DNA of 46,545 bases, taken from NCBI GenBank assembly GCA_017465465.1, contig JAFTWE010000036.1, positions 1-46,545 on the forward strand, in the 5' to 3' direction. The position numbers and the translations under genes are program-made. The DNA is from Clostridia bacterium (GTDB taxonomy: Bacteria; Bacillota; Clostridia; Oscillospirales; Acutalibacteraceae). Positions 14,435 to 24,600 of this stretch are shown piece after piece (within the stretch, counting starts at the first letter, position 1; each line of letters opens with the position of its first letter). The notes under the pieces were generated by a model. That model worked only from the letters and a program-made list of their open reading frames with translations. It had not been told where the DNA came from and did no database searches.

Positions 14435-15718
14435 TTAAAACACACTTTTCAATAAAATTGCATCTATCATAAGTTTGGCGTTAGGTCGCATTTCTTTGAA
14501 GCACATAGGCAAAAGAATGCTTGTGAAAATCTGAGTAATAAGTGAAGCTAAGGCCGCTCCCGAAGCCCCCATTAAGGGAATGAAGATTAAATTTAACACA
14601 ACATTTATAATCGCTGCACCGCAATACATATATTTTAAATATTTTTGCTTTCCTTCGGATACAATCCACGCATTTCGTGCCACTCCAAGATAAGAAAATG
14701 CGGTATACCACGTCACTATCTTCAATGTCGAAGAAGCGGGAGAATAGGCCTCACCGTAAATTAGCTTAATTCCAAAATCTCCAAATAGTAAAAACAAGAC
14801 AGATACAACGCAGGAAACATAAAACACTATTGCATAAAGCTGCTTGTTTTTCTTTTTAAAACCGTCTGAATCAACTGAATGAAGCTTTAATATAGTAGGA
14901 TACATAGAATCAATAATTGCAGCTAAAACAAACACCCACATTGAACAAACACCGGAGGCTACAGAGTAATATCCGACTTCTACTTCATCCAGCATTTCTT
15001 TGAGCATCACTTTATCTGTCTGAGTATAAATAGCAACCATTGTAGATGACAAGATATAATGATAACTACTTTGCAAAAGGGTTTTAGCTTTTTGAAGAGA
15101 AAATCTAAGGCGAGGTCCATTATACTTTTTATAAGCAAACCACAATACAAGAGCCATTGCAATATGGTCAACAGATGTTGCAAAAGCAAACCAACGGACA
15201 TCTTTATCTAAACTTAGTAAAACAATTTTATATACAGAGGACGATATATAGGCAATTACCATTGCAATTGATGTGATTTTTGATTTATATTGAGATTGAA
15301 ACCAATAGTTGATTATTTCAAAAATATTGAAAATAAGACCAACGCTTTGCAACGAGACAACTGCTATTGTTAAAGGCTCATTACCGTTAATTAAGAATAC
15401 ACAACCAATCACAATAACAGCCGATAGCGAACTCGAAATAAATCGCAATAAAATAGCTGAACCAAGCGTTTTGCCCTGTTCTTCTGGGTAATCAAAAAAA
15501 TCTTTAACAATAACAGAATTAATCCCAAGATTACTAAATGCACAAAAGAAGGTAATCCATGCTGTTCCGTAATGAAGAAGACCGTAGTTATCAGGTCCTA
15601 AATACCTTGCAGACAGAACTCCTACAATCAAAGAGAGTATCATTTGCACAACTTTTCCTGCAATCAACCAAATTGCATTTTTAGTTTCAATTCTTTTCAA
15701 CAAGCTTATGATACTCAC
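14435..15718 (-). CDS. Wzx-type polysaccharide flippase (PST/MATE superfamily)
   Basis: 427 residues with about 12 membrane segments and the family's opening pattern (NAIWLIAGKVVQMILS, then SARYLGPDNYGLL at about 37-49). Such proteins flip undecaprenyl-linked repeat units from the cytoplasmic to the outer face. It is slightly shorter than many Wzx proteins (about 470) but looks intact at both ends. It lies between a GT4 gene (11-base gap) and the kinase-like gene, and pairs functionally with the polymerase at 18-19 kb. The start at 15718 has AGGTGAG upstream. Confidence 0.88.
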   Translation of the reverse strand: MSIISLLKRIETKNAIWLIAGKVVQMILSLIVGVLSARYLGPDNYGLLHYGTAWITFFCAFSNLGINSVIVKDFFDYPEEQGKTLGSAILLRFISSSLSAVIVIGCVFLINGNEPLTIAVVSLQSVGLIFNIFEIINYWFQSQYKSKITSIAMVIAYISSSVYKIVLLSLDKDVRWFAFATSVDHIAMALVLWFAYKKYNGPRLRFSLQKAKTLLQSSYHYILSSTMVAIYTQTDKVMLKEMLDEVEVGYYSVASGVCSMWVFVLAAIIDSMYPTILKLHSVDSDGFKKKNKQLYAIVFYVSCVVSVLFLLFGDFGIKLIYGEAYSPASSTLKIVTWYTAFSYLGVARNAWIVSEGKQKYLKYMYCGAAIINVVLNLIFIPLMGASGAALASLITQIFTSILLPMCFKEMRPNAKLMIDAILLKSVF

Positions 15719-15729
15719 CTCTTTCTTAT

Positions 15730-16890
15730 TTATATATTGAGTGATTTTCGAGCAATCTCGCTATAAAGATAAATATCTGTTACATCCGACTCTGCGATGG
15801 CTTTCATAGTGAAATATCTTTCACTAAAAATCAACTCAGATATTTGAATTCTGATTGAGTCAACAGTAACTTCGTCAATAAATGCTGAATTCCCGCCATT
15901 ATTCACATGGTCCATTCCTGGCCAACTGGCAAAAAGACACGGAGCTTTTGCCGCACAAGCCTGCTCCCATAGAACAGAATGTTGCCCGGGGAAACAAACC
16001 AAATCTGCTGCAAAAAAATAATCATACACTTTATCAGCGGCAATCCAGCCGATAGGAATTATATTGCTGTATTTGTCTGCAAGCTTTTGAAATTCACTTT
16101 TCATTTCTTCTGCAATACTGCCGAAAACAAGGAGTTTCACACCGCTAAGATTTCCGCAAGCTTCCATAAGAAAATGTATCTTTTTCTTTGCATCGATTTT
16201 GCCGCCGGTCACAATCAAAAAATCTTCATCAACGATATTATATTTATGGCGGATTTTATTGCGAATATGTTCTCTATTTATAAAATCAATCTTCTCATCA
16301 TCAGCACCCATAATAAGAACATCCGTCTTTAACGGTGATATATTATAATATTCTTCAGCATACTGTTTGCGCCAAGGTGTTACCCCGTAAACCCGCTCTA
16401 CACATTTTTGTGTTTTACGGTTAAGCAAGCGATAATAAAACCTTAACAGCTTTTCCTTAAAAGAATTGGGCGTGCGACCAATATTATAATCTAAATGATT
16501 ATCCTGAATTATAACACATTCTCTTCCATTATTTTTTTGCCGCTTTTGATATTTAATCACATCAAATATGGTTTGACTTACCAATCCATGATAAAAAATT
16601 ACATCAGGATTTAATTTTTCAAGGTAACCATATACATCAAGCTTCAAAAAAATATCATTAAGTTTTTTTATCTTATAATCCGCATAAGGTAATCTAATAA
16701 CATCAAAGCCGTCTTCAGAAACAAAAGTAGTGGGCTCTACCGCCTCAATTTTACCGTTAAAATGAGTGAGGTTGGTAATAATCAAAGTAACCTTATGACC
16801 AAGTTTAGACTGATACTTGGGTAGAAGATTCTCCTGAAACCCCCAACAATCGTTATAAGGTGCGTTAGGAGAGATATGCACAATATTCAT
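15730..16890 (-). CDS. Glycosyltransferase, GT4-like GT-B fold
   Basis: 386 residues starting MNIVHISPNAPYND. The N-terminal half has a Rossmann-type opening and the C-terminal half has the donor-binding region (VTGGKIDAKKKIHFLMEA, LVFGS, LVCFPGQHSVLWEQACAAKAP). The E-x7-E motif of GT4 is replaced by WEQACAAKAP, a variant seen in less typical members. It overlaps the upstream GT4 gene by four bases, so translation is likely coupled. It should add one sugar to the lipid-linked repeat unit in the cytoplasm; donor and acceptor are unknown. Confidence 0.78.
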   Translation of the reverse strand: MNIVHISPNAPYNDCWGFQENLLPKYQSKLGHKVTLIITNLTHFNGKIEAVEPTTFVSEDGFDVIRLPYADYKIKKLNDIFLKLDVYGYLEKLNPDVIFYHGLVSQTIFDVIKYQKRQKNNGRECVIIQDNHLDYNIGRTPNSFKEKLLRFYYRLLNRKTQKCVERVYGVTPWRKQYAEEYYNISPLKTDVLIMGADDEKIDFINREHIRNKIRHKYNIVDEDFLIVTGGKIDAKKKIHFLMEACGNLSGVKLLVFGSIAEEMKSEFQKLADKYSNIIPIGWIAADKVYDYFFAADLVCFPGQHSVLWEQACAAKAPCLFASWPGMDHVNNGGNSAFIDEVTVDSIRIQISELIFSERYFTMKAIAESDVTDIYLYSEIARKSLNI

Positions 16891-18083
16891 ACTAATTCCT
16901 CATACAGTTTTATATATTCATTGAACTTATCGTTCATATTAAACGACTTTGCTTTTGCTAAACAAGCTTCTTGTGAGAAAGGTCTATTTTCACAAGTATA
17001 AACAATTCGACTGACAAGAGCATCAATATCGTTACACTTAACAACATAACCACAGGTTTCGTCTAACATTTCACCACTGCCACCAGTATCAAAGGTTATA
17101 ACAGGGGTTCCACATGCTAAAGCTTCCATATTTACTGTTGGATAAGTATCCTCCCTTGTCGGATTTACGAATACATCTGCCGCAGTATAAATAGCGGCAA
17201 GCTCCTTCTGATTCTTAGTTCTGTGAATTGAAATAATATTTTGAGGCAAAACAGAATCGATTTCATCAGTTGTGCCTACCAAGATAATTTGATAATCTTC
17301 TGGTAATTGAGAAGAAATTTCAACAAACACATCAAGACCCTTGCGCTTATCCCAACCAAAAGCTACACCAAGCACAACTTTTTTGTCGTTAAGTCCGTAG
17401 TTTTTCCTGAATTCTCCATATGCAGGAGCAAAAACATCCAAGTCAATTCCGTTGTTGATTATTTCAATCGGATATCTACTCATTGGAGACTGGCGTACTA
17501 AATCTGCAAGCCATTCTGACGGCGTAACAATAGTCATTTCTTTTATACCATCAAACATTTTAAATTTTTTCTTATACATAAAATGAGAACTATCAAGCAA
17601 AGCTTTACCCTTTTGAGGACATCCCCCGCAACCGCTTTTCCATTTTGAACAACCTGCCATAGCAAAATGCTTGCAATTCCCCGTCAACGGCCAGCAGTCA
17701 TGTAAAGTCCAAATAACCTTAATATTTCTCTTTTTAATAAAGCGAAACAGCATCGAAAGATTTATGAAGTTACCGTGAATGTTATGAAGATGTATCAAAT
17801 CAGGATTAAAATTCTCTAATTTTTTTAAAAACTTAAATGTTTTATACCTAGAGAATCCCCCCCTAAACATAGTTAGTTGAGACAATCTGTTGTGAATATG
17901 ACAATCAAGCCAGGAACTAACCGGAATGACATTATCAGGATATTCATTACCTTTACTTTCATATCGGTGAGCAATTAAGCTTTCAAAGCCTTGATTATCT
18001 GCCTTTTCAGAAATTTGCTTAACAATTTTCCCCGTACTACCGAGTGCGTATACTGTATTTATCATAAGTATTCGCATAATCAT
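16887..18083 (-). CDS. Glycosyltransferase family 4, Cys-rich paralogue A
   Basis: 398 residues. The GT-B fold opens with RILMINTVYALGSTGKI. The donor domain has GVAFGWDKRKGLDVF and PTREDTYPTVNMEALACGTPV with the GT4 E-x7-E region, then GGSGEML. An unusual Cys/His segment near 135-165 (TLHDCWPLTGNCKHF, then CSKWKSGCGGCPQK) is shared almost intact with the gene at 20480-21622, marking the two as paralogues. The ORF starts 47 bases inside the end of the polymerase gene; the second Met (18077) is equally possible. Translation is probably coupled to the polymerase. The sugar is unknown. Confidence 0.85.
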   Translation of the reverse strand: MIMRILMINTVYALGSTGKIVKQISEKADNQGFESLIAHRYESKGNEYPDNVIPVSSWLDCHIHNRLSQLTMFRGGFSRYKTFKFLKKLENFNPDLIHLHNIHGNFINLSMLFRFIKKRNIKVIWTLHDCWPLTGNCKHFAMAGCSKWKSGCGGCPQKGKALLDSSHFMYKKKFKMFDGIKEMTIVTPSEWLADLVRQSPMSRYPIEIINNGIDLDVFAPAYGEFRKNYGLNDKKVVLGVAFGWDKRKGLDVFVEISSQLPEDYQIILVGTTDEIDSVLPQNIISIHRTKNQKELAAIYTAADVFVNPTREDTYPTVNMEALACGTPVITFDTGGSGEMLDETCGYVVKCNDIDALVSRIVYTCENRPFSQEACLAKAKSFNMNDKFNEYIKLYEELV

Positions 18084-19257
18084 TACTCCTTAAGATGCTG
18101 TTAAGACAAAGGCCTAACAGAATATAAAACGCAGGTTCCTGGTGAAGATAACTGCCCGTTATCATCAATTTCAAAAAACCACAGGGTAAAAGCAAAATAA
18201 TGTAAATATATTCAGGTCGATCTTTTTTTAAAATAGCTGAAATAACACATCCACAAATAACGCCAATTAACAGTATACCTAATAACAGGCCAAACTGTAC
18301 AAGCAACTCCAAAAACAAATTATGTGAATAATATCCTAAAATAACTCTGTCACCCATAATTCCTTTTCCTAGAATGCCAATGTTATCAATTGAAGTTTCA
18401 TAAAGTTGAAATCGGTTGCTGTCATCAAAAATTTCACCCGTAGCCAGATACCTGAAAGTTCTACTGTCAATTAAAAGCCTGTCAAGAACATCACTGATAA
18501 AAATGAGGATACTGCTTTTGAATAAAGCAATGGCAACACCTATTGTCACAATCACTGTACATGTTAAAACATTCTTTTTGGTAGGTTTATATGTCATGAA
18601 ATAAAAAATCAACCCCGCTATAATCAGCGACAGCATCGCACCTCTCGCTCCTCCAAAAGCAAAAGCAAACATTCCGAGAATAACAACAATATAATGAAAA
18701 GCCTTATACTTTTGGGGCTCGTGTAAAATTAAAAAGAAAAGCTGTGTTAACATATTATAAGAAAAAGTCATATATTGTGAAGCCGATGAGCCTTTTGCGA
18801 AAAAAAATACTATAACTGACAATGTAACTGTGATATATGAGAATATTCTCAGTATATAATTAAAGAATTCATAATCTTTCAGTTGACGAGCAAAAGCGAA
18901 CCCAGGAAGAGTATATATAAATAGAATATAGATTGGGTTTGTAAAAAAATCAGTCCAAGAAGTAAAAAGATATTTTACATTCTCAGGAAAAAGTACATAA
19001 GTTACTACAAAAGCAACAGCTAAAAACACCACTACGCATAAAATGTCTAACTTAAAATGCACACGGTCGTTAAAAGTCAAAAAAATTCCCAAAACAACAA
19101 GACCGACCAAAAGACCATAAAGTACAATTGTATCGAGTTGGTTAACCATACCGAACAAATTAAATATTTCATTACCAAGGTTCAATAAAGCAAGAAATGA
19201 CAGCATGTAAGCAACAGTAAATGCAAAAACGTGTTGCTTATTAAATACGATTTTCAC
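18037..19257 (-). CDS. Wzy-type O-antigen/capsule polymerase
   Basis: 406 residues with about 10-11 membrane helices and a longer outside loop near 235-290 (DSRTFRYLATGEIFDDSNRFQLYETS). It also has YYSHNLFLELLVQFGLLLG, a pattern common to the Wzy/WaaL family (Wzy_C). It should polymerise flipped repeat units at the outer face of the membrane. It overlaps the upstream GT4 gene by four bases and runs 47 bases into the downstream GT4. Sequence in this family is poorly conserved, so the call rests on topology, the H-N-x-x-L-E segment and context. Confidence 0.8.
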   Translation of the reverse strand: MKIVFNKQHVFAFTVAYMLSFLALLNLGNEIFNLFGMVNQLDTIVLYGLLVGLVVLGIFLTFNDRVHFKLDILCVVVFLAVAFVVTYVLFPENVKYLFTSWTDFFTNPIYILFIYTLPGFAFARQLKDYEFFNYILRIFSYITVTLSVIVFFFAKGSSASQYMTFSYNMLTQLFFLILHEPQKYKAFHYIVVILGMFAFAFGGARGAMLSLIIAGLIFYFMTYKPTKKNVLTCTVIVTIGVAIALFKSSILIFISDVLDRLLIDSRTFRYLATGEIFDDSNRFQLYETSIDNIGILGKGIMGDRVILGYYSHNLFLELLVQFGLLLGILLIGVICGCVISAILKKDRPEYIYIILLLPCGFLKLMITGSYLHQEPAFYILLGLCLNSILRSNDYANTYDKYSIRTR

Positions 19258-20483
19258 TGCATTAACACCTCCGTAATAAATTGAACAATACGATTTGTTT
19301 GTTTGGTTGAATTTTTTTCTTCTATAATAAATTTTCGGGCTCGTGCGCCCATAGCTAGTCTTTCTTCCGAAGAAGCAGACATTGCTTGCTCTAACCCCTG
19401 CTTTAAAGACAAAGCATCATTATTTTCACAAATAAAAAGATAATCATAATATTCGTGTGGGATACCTTTAAGTTTAGTGGTAAGCATTGGAGTTCCGGAA
19501 AGCATATATTCTATGGTTTTAGACGGGAAACTATATTTTGTAAACTCATCATTTACATTGCGAGGATTTACTAAAAGAGTTGCTGCTTTTTCATACATTA
19601 AAACTTCATCTCGACTTTTATGACCAAAAAATCGAATTTTCTGATTGTTTTTTTCTCGAGACAATATTTCACCCACGGCATTTCCTGACCCAAAAAGCCA
19701 AAGCTCGGTGTCTTTTAACTTTGCACTTTCAAAAGCATCTATAAGGTTAAATATACCAAATTTTTCCTCTAACATGCCCGCATACATTATAGCAGAAGGA
19801 TATGCTTTGTCTGTCTTATGTGTAGCAAAAGTATCGGAAACATCTGCAATGCCTTCCATGACAATGAATGGTTTTACAGGGTTTACAACCTCTTTCATTT
19901 CTTCAGTTAAATAAATATATCCGTCAAACTCCCCTTGCCACCTGATAGCACGGGAAAGATAATAATTTTTTAATTTTGAAACAACCTTATTATCAAGAGA
20001 ATTTATGTACATATCTCTTAATAAATCCGTTACTACAGCAAAGCATTTCACGCCGTATTTTTTGCTGAATTTAATAATATCTCTTGTCAAAAAAGGTGGC
20101 ATAGAGTAAGACAGGACGGCACATTCCTGACCGTTATTTTCTTTCATCCACTTTTTCAGAATACGACGACCATCCAGCCTACGGGATAATTGTTTGAATA
20201 TTGGCACATTAATAGTTTTAAGCCAAGTACATTTATATCCGCAATCAAGATTTTCCTTCCTATTGCCCCACCACAACAACTTCGAGTGTGGAAAAGTAGG
20301 AATCATCGGAAAACTGAAAATATCAACATCAATACAATTCCGTTTCAGGCCTGAAAGTAAAGATGATTCAAACACTATTGTTGCAACACTGGATTTTTCA
20401 TCAGACTCAGACAGTATATTTTCATAATTATTCAAATCACAAACTGTGCCAAAATAAAGCAATTTCATACTTACATTTCTCAC
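19254..20483 (-). CDS. Glycosyltransferase, GT4-like
   Basis: 409 residues; the true start may be the Met at 20468 (MKLLYFGTV), six codons in. The donor-binding half has IMYAGMLEEKFGIFNLIDAF, LWLFGSG and FPSKTIEYMLSGTPML, where TIEYMLSGTP is a GT4-type E-x-x-x-x-G-x-P motif. It overlaps both neighbours by four bases, which indicates strong coupling in the capsule operon. It is probably cytoplasmic and membrane-associated. Donor and acceptor are unknown. Confidence 0.82.
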   Translation of the reverse strand: MRNVSMKLLYFGTVCDLNNYENILSESDEKSSVATIVFESSLLSGLKRNCIDVDIFSFPMIPTFPHSKLLWWGNRKENLDCGYKCTWLKTINVPIFKQLSRRLDGRRILKKWMKENNGQECAVLSYSMPPFLTRDIIKFSKKYGVKCFAVVTDLLRDMYINSLDNKVVSKLKNYYLSRAIRWQGEFDGYIYLTEEMKEVVNPVKPFIVMEGIADVSDTFATHKTDKAYPSAIMYAGMLEEKFGIFNLIDAFESAKLKDTELWLFGSGNAVGEILSREKNNQKIRFFGHKSRDEVLMYEKAATLLVNPRNVNDEFTKYSFPSKTIEYMLSGTPMLTTKLKGIPHEYYDYLFICENNDALSLKQGLEQAMSASSEERLAMGARARKFIIEEKNSTKQTNRIVQFITEVLMQ

Positions 20484-21622
20484 TTTTCTACGTCAGGATG
20501 GTTTGTAACTCTATAAATAGCATCAATAACATCATTTATATTCTGTTCGACTGCCAAGCCACCATAACAATCAACTACCTCTTCACAGGCTGTGCCCTTA
20601 TAAACTATAGGATATGCTCCGCAAGACAAAGCTTCAATAATTGTCAAGCCAAAAGTTTCTTCTTTACTTAAATTCAAAAACACATCAGCACAAGTATATA
20701 TCTCCGCCAGTTCTATTTTAGAATCTGTGCGGGGTACACACAAAATATTAGTCGGCATTTTCTTAATCTGTTTTTCTGTTAGACCTACCAAAACAATCTT
20801 GTACTTCGTATCAATACGTTGAGAAAGCTCAATGAATTCATACAGACCTTTTCTCTCTCCCCAAGCAGAAGCAACACCAAGAATAATAATTCGTTCACTT
20901 AAATCATTGTTTTCACGGAAGTTGCTTTCTAATGGCTTAAACGAGCTTGTATCAATGGTATTGTGTGCAATTTCAACAGGATATTCCCCCAAAAAAGATT
21001 TCCTAACAAGATTTGCCAACCATTGAGAAGGTGTAATCAAGGTCATATTTTTCACTCCACAAAAGCATTCCTTTTTGCGAATAAAATTTGCTTTAGATGA
21101 GTCAAGCAATATACTTGAAGGATAACTTCTTTTTTGCGGACAATGGTGACAACCATATTTCCATTTTTCACATTTTATATAAGAAAAATGATAACAATGT
21201 CCGGTAAAGGGCCAACAATCATGAAGAGTCCACTTTACCTCCATATCCGGTCTTGATTTTATCCACTTGAATAATAATTCTATATTAATATAATACCCGT
21301 GAACATTGTGCAACCACACAACATCAGGATTATAGTTATTTGCCCATTCAATAAATTTTAGTGTTTCTTTTTTTGCATTAAAAGCTTCATTATCAAAAAT
21401 TCTAACTTTTAATGCGTTAACTTTTACATTTAATTCTGTTCCTATCTGATAGGAAATATTTTTATACTTTTCAGGTACATTTTCACGGCCATAAGCAATT
21501 CTGCACTCGTGCCCTGCTGATATATACTGTTCTGCTAAATCAGCAACAATACGACCCGTACTGCGAATACCACATACGGAATTAATAATTAAAATTTTCA
21601 TACGCAAAAAAATATTTTTCAT
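20480..21622 (-). CDS. Glycosyltransferase family 4, Cys-rich paralogue B
   Basis: 380 residues from the first Met; a start at 21601 (MKILIINSV) aligns better with its paralogue at 16887-18083. Neither start has a good ribosome site, and a strong hairpin ends only five bases before the first one. The opening SVCGIRSTGRIV, the Cys/His block (TLHDCWPFTGHCYHF, CEKWKYGCHHCPQK), and SKEETFGLTIIEALSCGAYP (GT4 E-x7-E) are all clear. The Cys spacing matches paralogue A exactly over that block. It is the first gene of the AT-rich cassette after the giant surface protein. Confidence 0.83.
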   Translation of the reverse strand: MKNIFLRMKILIINSVCGIRSTGRIVADLAEQYISAGHECRIAYGRENVPEKYKNISYQIGTELNVKVNALKVRIFDNEAFNAKKETLKFIEWANNYNPDVVWLHNVHGYYINIELLFKWIKSRPDMEVKWTLHDCWPFTGHCYHFSYIKCEKWKYGCHHCPQKRSYPSSILLDSSKANFIRKKECFCGVKNMTLITPSQWLANLVRKSFLGEYPVEIAHNTIDTSSFKPLESNFRENNDLSERIIILGVASAWGERKGLYEFIELSQRIDTKYKIVLVGLTEKQIKKMPTNILCVPRTDSKIELAEIYTCADVFLNLSKEETFGLTIIEALSCGAYPIVYKGTACEEVVDCYGGLAVEQNINDVIDAIYRVTNHPDVEK

Positions 21623-21627
21623 TTTAG

Positions 21628-21660
21628 GGACAGCGATACCATTAATAGGTATCGCTGTCC
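21628..21660 (-). terminator. 13-bp hairpin between the giant protein and the GT4 cassette
   Basis: GGACAGCGATACC at 21628-21640 pairs perfectly with 21648-21660 across a seven-base loop. Leftward the T-rich tract (ATATTTTTTTG) comes only about ten bases later, inside the next gene. It may end most giant-protein transcripts, or act as a processing or attenuation signal before the glycosyltransferases. Confidence 0.5.
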
Positions 21661-21694
21661 GATTAAATATTACTTTTGAATTGTTTCCTACGCT

Positions 21695-24600
21695 TTATCT
21701 GGCAGTATATGCAACATTGTTGCTAACTGCATACTGCTGAGCATAAGAACCGTCTGCAACACTGAGAACAACGTTTGTTGACTCAACGAAAGCATTTGCA
21801 TGAATAAATGCTGCTCCTTCAGGAATATATACATTAACAAGAGCAGGACAAGTACCAAATGCATAAGCATTGATAAATGTTACTGTTTCGGGAAGAATGA
21901 CTTCTGTTACCTTTCGAGCTGTACGGAATGCAAGCACACCAATTTTCTCAAGCTTACTGCCCTCTTCGAATACGATTTCTTCTGTATTTTCACAATAAGC
22001 AAAGGCATAGTTACCAATAACAGTAATATCCTTACCGATTACGATTTTCTTAACAAGGTGACGAATGCTTGCCCATGGCTGTTCCTTATGAGAAGTATAA
22101 TTATCTATAGCACCGCTACCGCTTATAATAAGCTCACCATTCTCATAAAATGCCCATGTTGCATTCTCGCCACAAGAGCCACTTGCAATTGCTGTATAAA
22201 CAAAATCGCGTGTTTCATATTTGAGGTTATTAGTCTGTGCATACTTGTGTGCATAAGTACCCTCAGCAACATTGAGAATTACATTTGTTGATTCAATAAA
22301 TGCCTTTGTATGCATAAATTCCATACCCTGAGGAATATAAATATTAATGAGAGCAGGACAAGTTCCGAATGCATAGGCATTCAGATAGGTTACTGTTTCG
22401 GGAAGAACAATTTCTGTTACCTTTCGAGCAGTACGGAATGCAAGCACACCAATTTTTTCAAGCTTACTGCCCTCTTCGAATACGATTTCTTCTGTATTTT
22501 CACAATAAGCAAAGGCATAGTTACCAATAACAGTAATATCCTTACCGATTACGATTTTCTTAACAAGGTGACGAATGCTTGCCCATGGCTGTTCTTTCTG
22601 GGTAGAGTAGTTGGGAATTTCACCGCTACCACTGATAATAAGCTCACCGTTCTCATAGAATGCCCATGTTGCATTTTCACCACAAGTACCGCTTACAACG
22701 GGAATATAAACAAAATCACGAACTGTGTGATTAATACCGTTGTCAACTGCATACTTTTCACCATAAGTACCTTCTGCAACGTTGAGAACTACATTAGTTG
22801 ACTCAATGAATGCCTTAACATGCATAAATGACATACCCTGAGGAATGTAAACATTAACAAGTGCCGGACAAGTTCCGAACGCATAAGCATTGAGATAATT
22901 TACTGTTTCAGGGAGTATAACCTCTGTTAACTTGCGCATTGTACGGAATGAAAGAACACCAATTTTCTGGAGCTTACTGCCTTCCTCAAATACGATTTCT
23001 TCTGTGCCTTCGCAATATGCAAATGCATAGTTACCGATTGCTGTTATGTCTTTACCGATTACAATTTTCTTAACGAGGTGACGAACGCTTGCCCATGGTT
23101 GTTCAGCATGAGAAGCGAAATTAGGTATTTCACCATTTCCGCTGATGATAAGCTCGCCGTTTTCATAAAAAGCCCATGTTGCATTTGTACCGCAAGTACC
23201 GCTTGCAATAGCTGTATAAACAAAATCTCGTGTTTCATACTTGATGCCGTTGTCAACTGCGTACTTTTCACCATAAGTGCCTTCAGCAACATTGAGAATA
23301 ACATTTGGAGATTCTACAAATGCTTTAGCATGCATAGTACCCATACCCTGAGGAATGTAAACATTAACAAGTGCTTTACAAGTACCAAATGCATAAGTGT
23401 TAAGGTATGTTACTGTTTCAGGAAGAACCACGTCTGTTACTTTATAAGCTGAACGGAATGAAAGAACACCAATCTTTTCAAGCTTGCTGCCTTCTTCAAA
23501 CACGATTTCTTCCGTGCCTTCGCAATATGCAAATGCATAGTTACCGATAGAAGTGATGTCTTTGCCGATTACAATTTTTTTAACGAGATGACGAACGCCT
23601 GCCCAAGGCTGAGCATTCTGAGATGCATAGTTGGGCATTTCACCGCTACCGATGATAACAAGTGAACCATTTGGATACAACGCCCAAGAAATATCTTCGT
23701 TTACATCTCCTGAATAAAGAGCCGGAACAACACCGTCAACTAATTCATATTTTATTGAATTATTGACAGCATAGAAATATCCTACAGAATCCTTTACAAC
23801 CTGAACAACGACATCTGCCTTACTACGGATAAAGAGACGGTCACCTATTGTTGTAACGCTTGCAGGTATCAAAATCTTTTTAAGATAGTGTGTTTCTGTA
23901 AATGCTTCTCTACCAAGATAATTCAGTTTACTGTTAGCTTCAAAATCAACTGTTGTAAGACCGCCACACTTGAAAAACGCATAATCTTCAATAGTTGTAA
24001 CGCTTGCAGGAATATTGATTCTATCAAGACGATGACAAGCTCTGAACGCATATTTACCGATTGTTTCAAGTTCACTACCATTGGCAAAAGTAACTGTTTT
24101 AATATACTCACAACGATTGAATGCATATTCACCAAGGGCGGTTACGCCTGAACCGAACTGAACATATTTAACATTTGCCATATTATTATAGAACCATGGA
24201 CCGTAACTTCCGCTTACAGTGTAGTCACGCATTGCACCTTCACCGTCAATCAGAAGTGTGCCATCTGCAAGTAAAACATACTCAAGGTTAGTACCCACAC
24301 AACCTGCCTCGAGAACCGAACCGTCAGCAGCTGAAAGGAACAAGCCCTTTTCATCAAAGTTACATACATAACCGAGAATATTTTTCTCACCACTGTATGC
24401 ATATCCATTTTCATCGAAGAAATGAACCTCAAGGTTAATTGCAACATCTCCCTTTGAGGGAATGCCTGCAGCCATATACATATACGAACCCGCTTCTTCG
24501 TTGTAACAGAAACCGTCAGCTCTTGCTTTGCCTTCACAAATGCCACTATTGTCAAACAAGTAATAGTATCCGTCTACTGACTGTAAACCGATAAGCTTTA

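Noticed and set aside
21800..22801. Two 163-residue open frames on the plus strand
   Set aside because: They are the antisense of two LRR repeat units of the giant protein and repeat each other for that reason. No ribosome site or independent coding signal is seen.
21698..23713. Possible CRISPR array because of regular spacing
   Set aside because: The period is 510 bases and lies within one coding frame; there are no short repeats with unique spacers and no cas genes.
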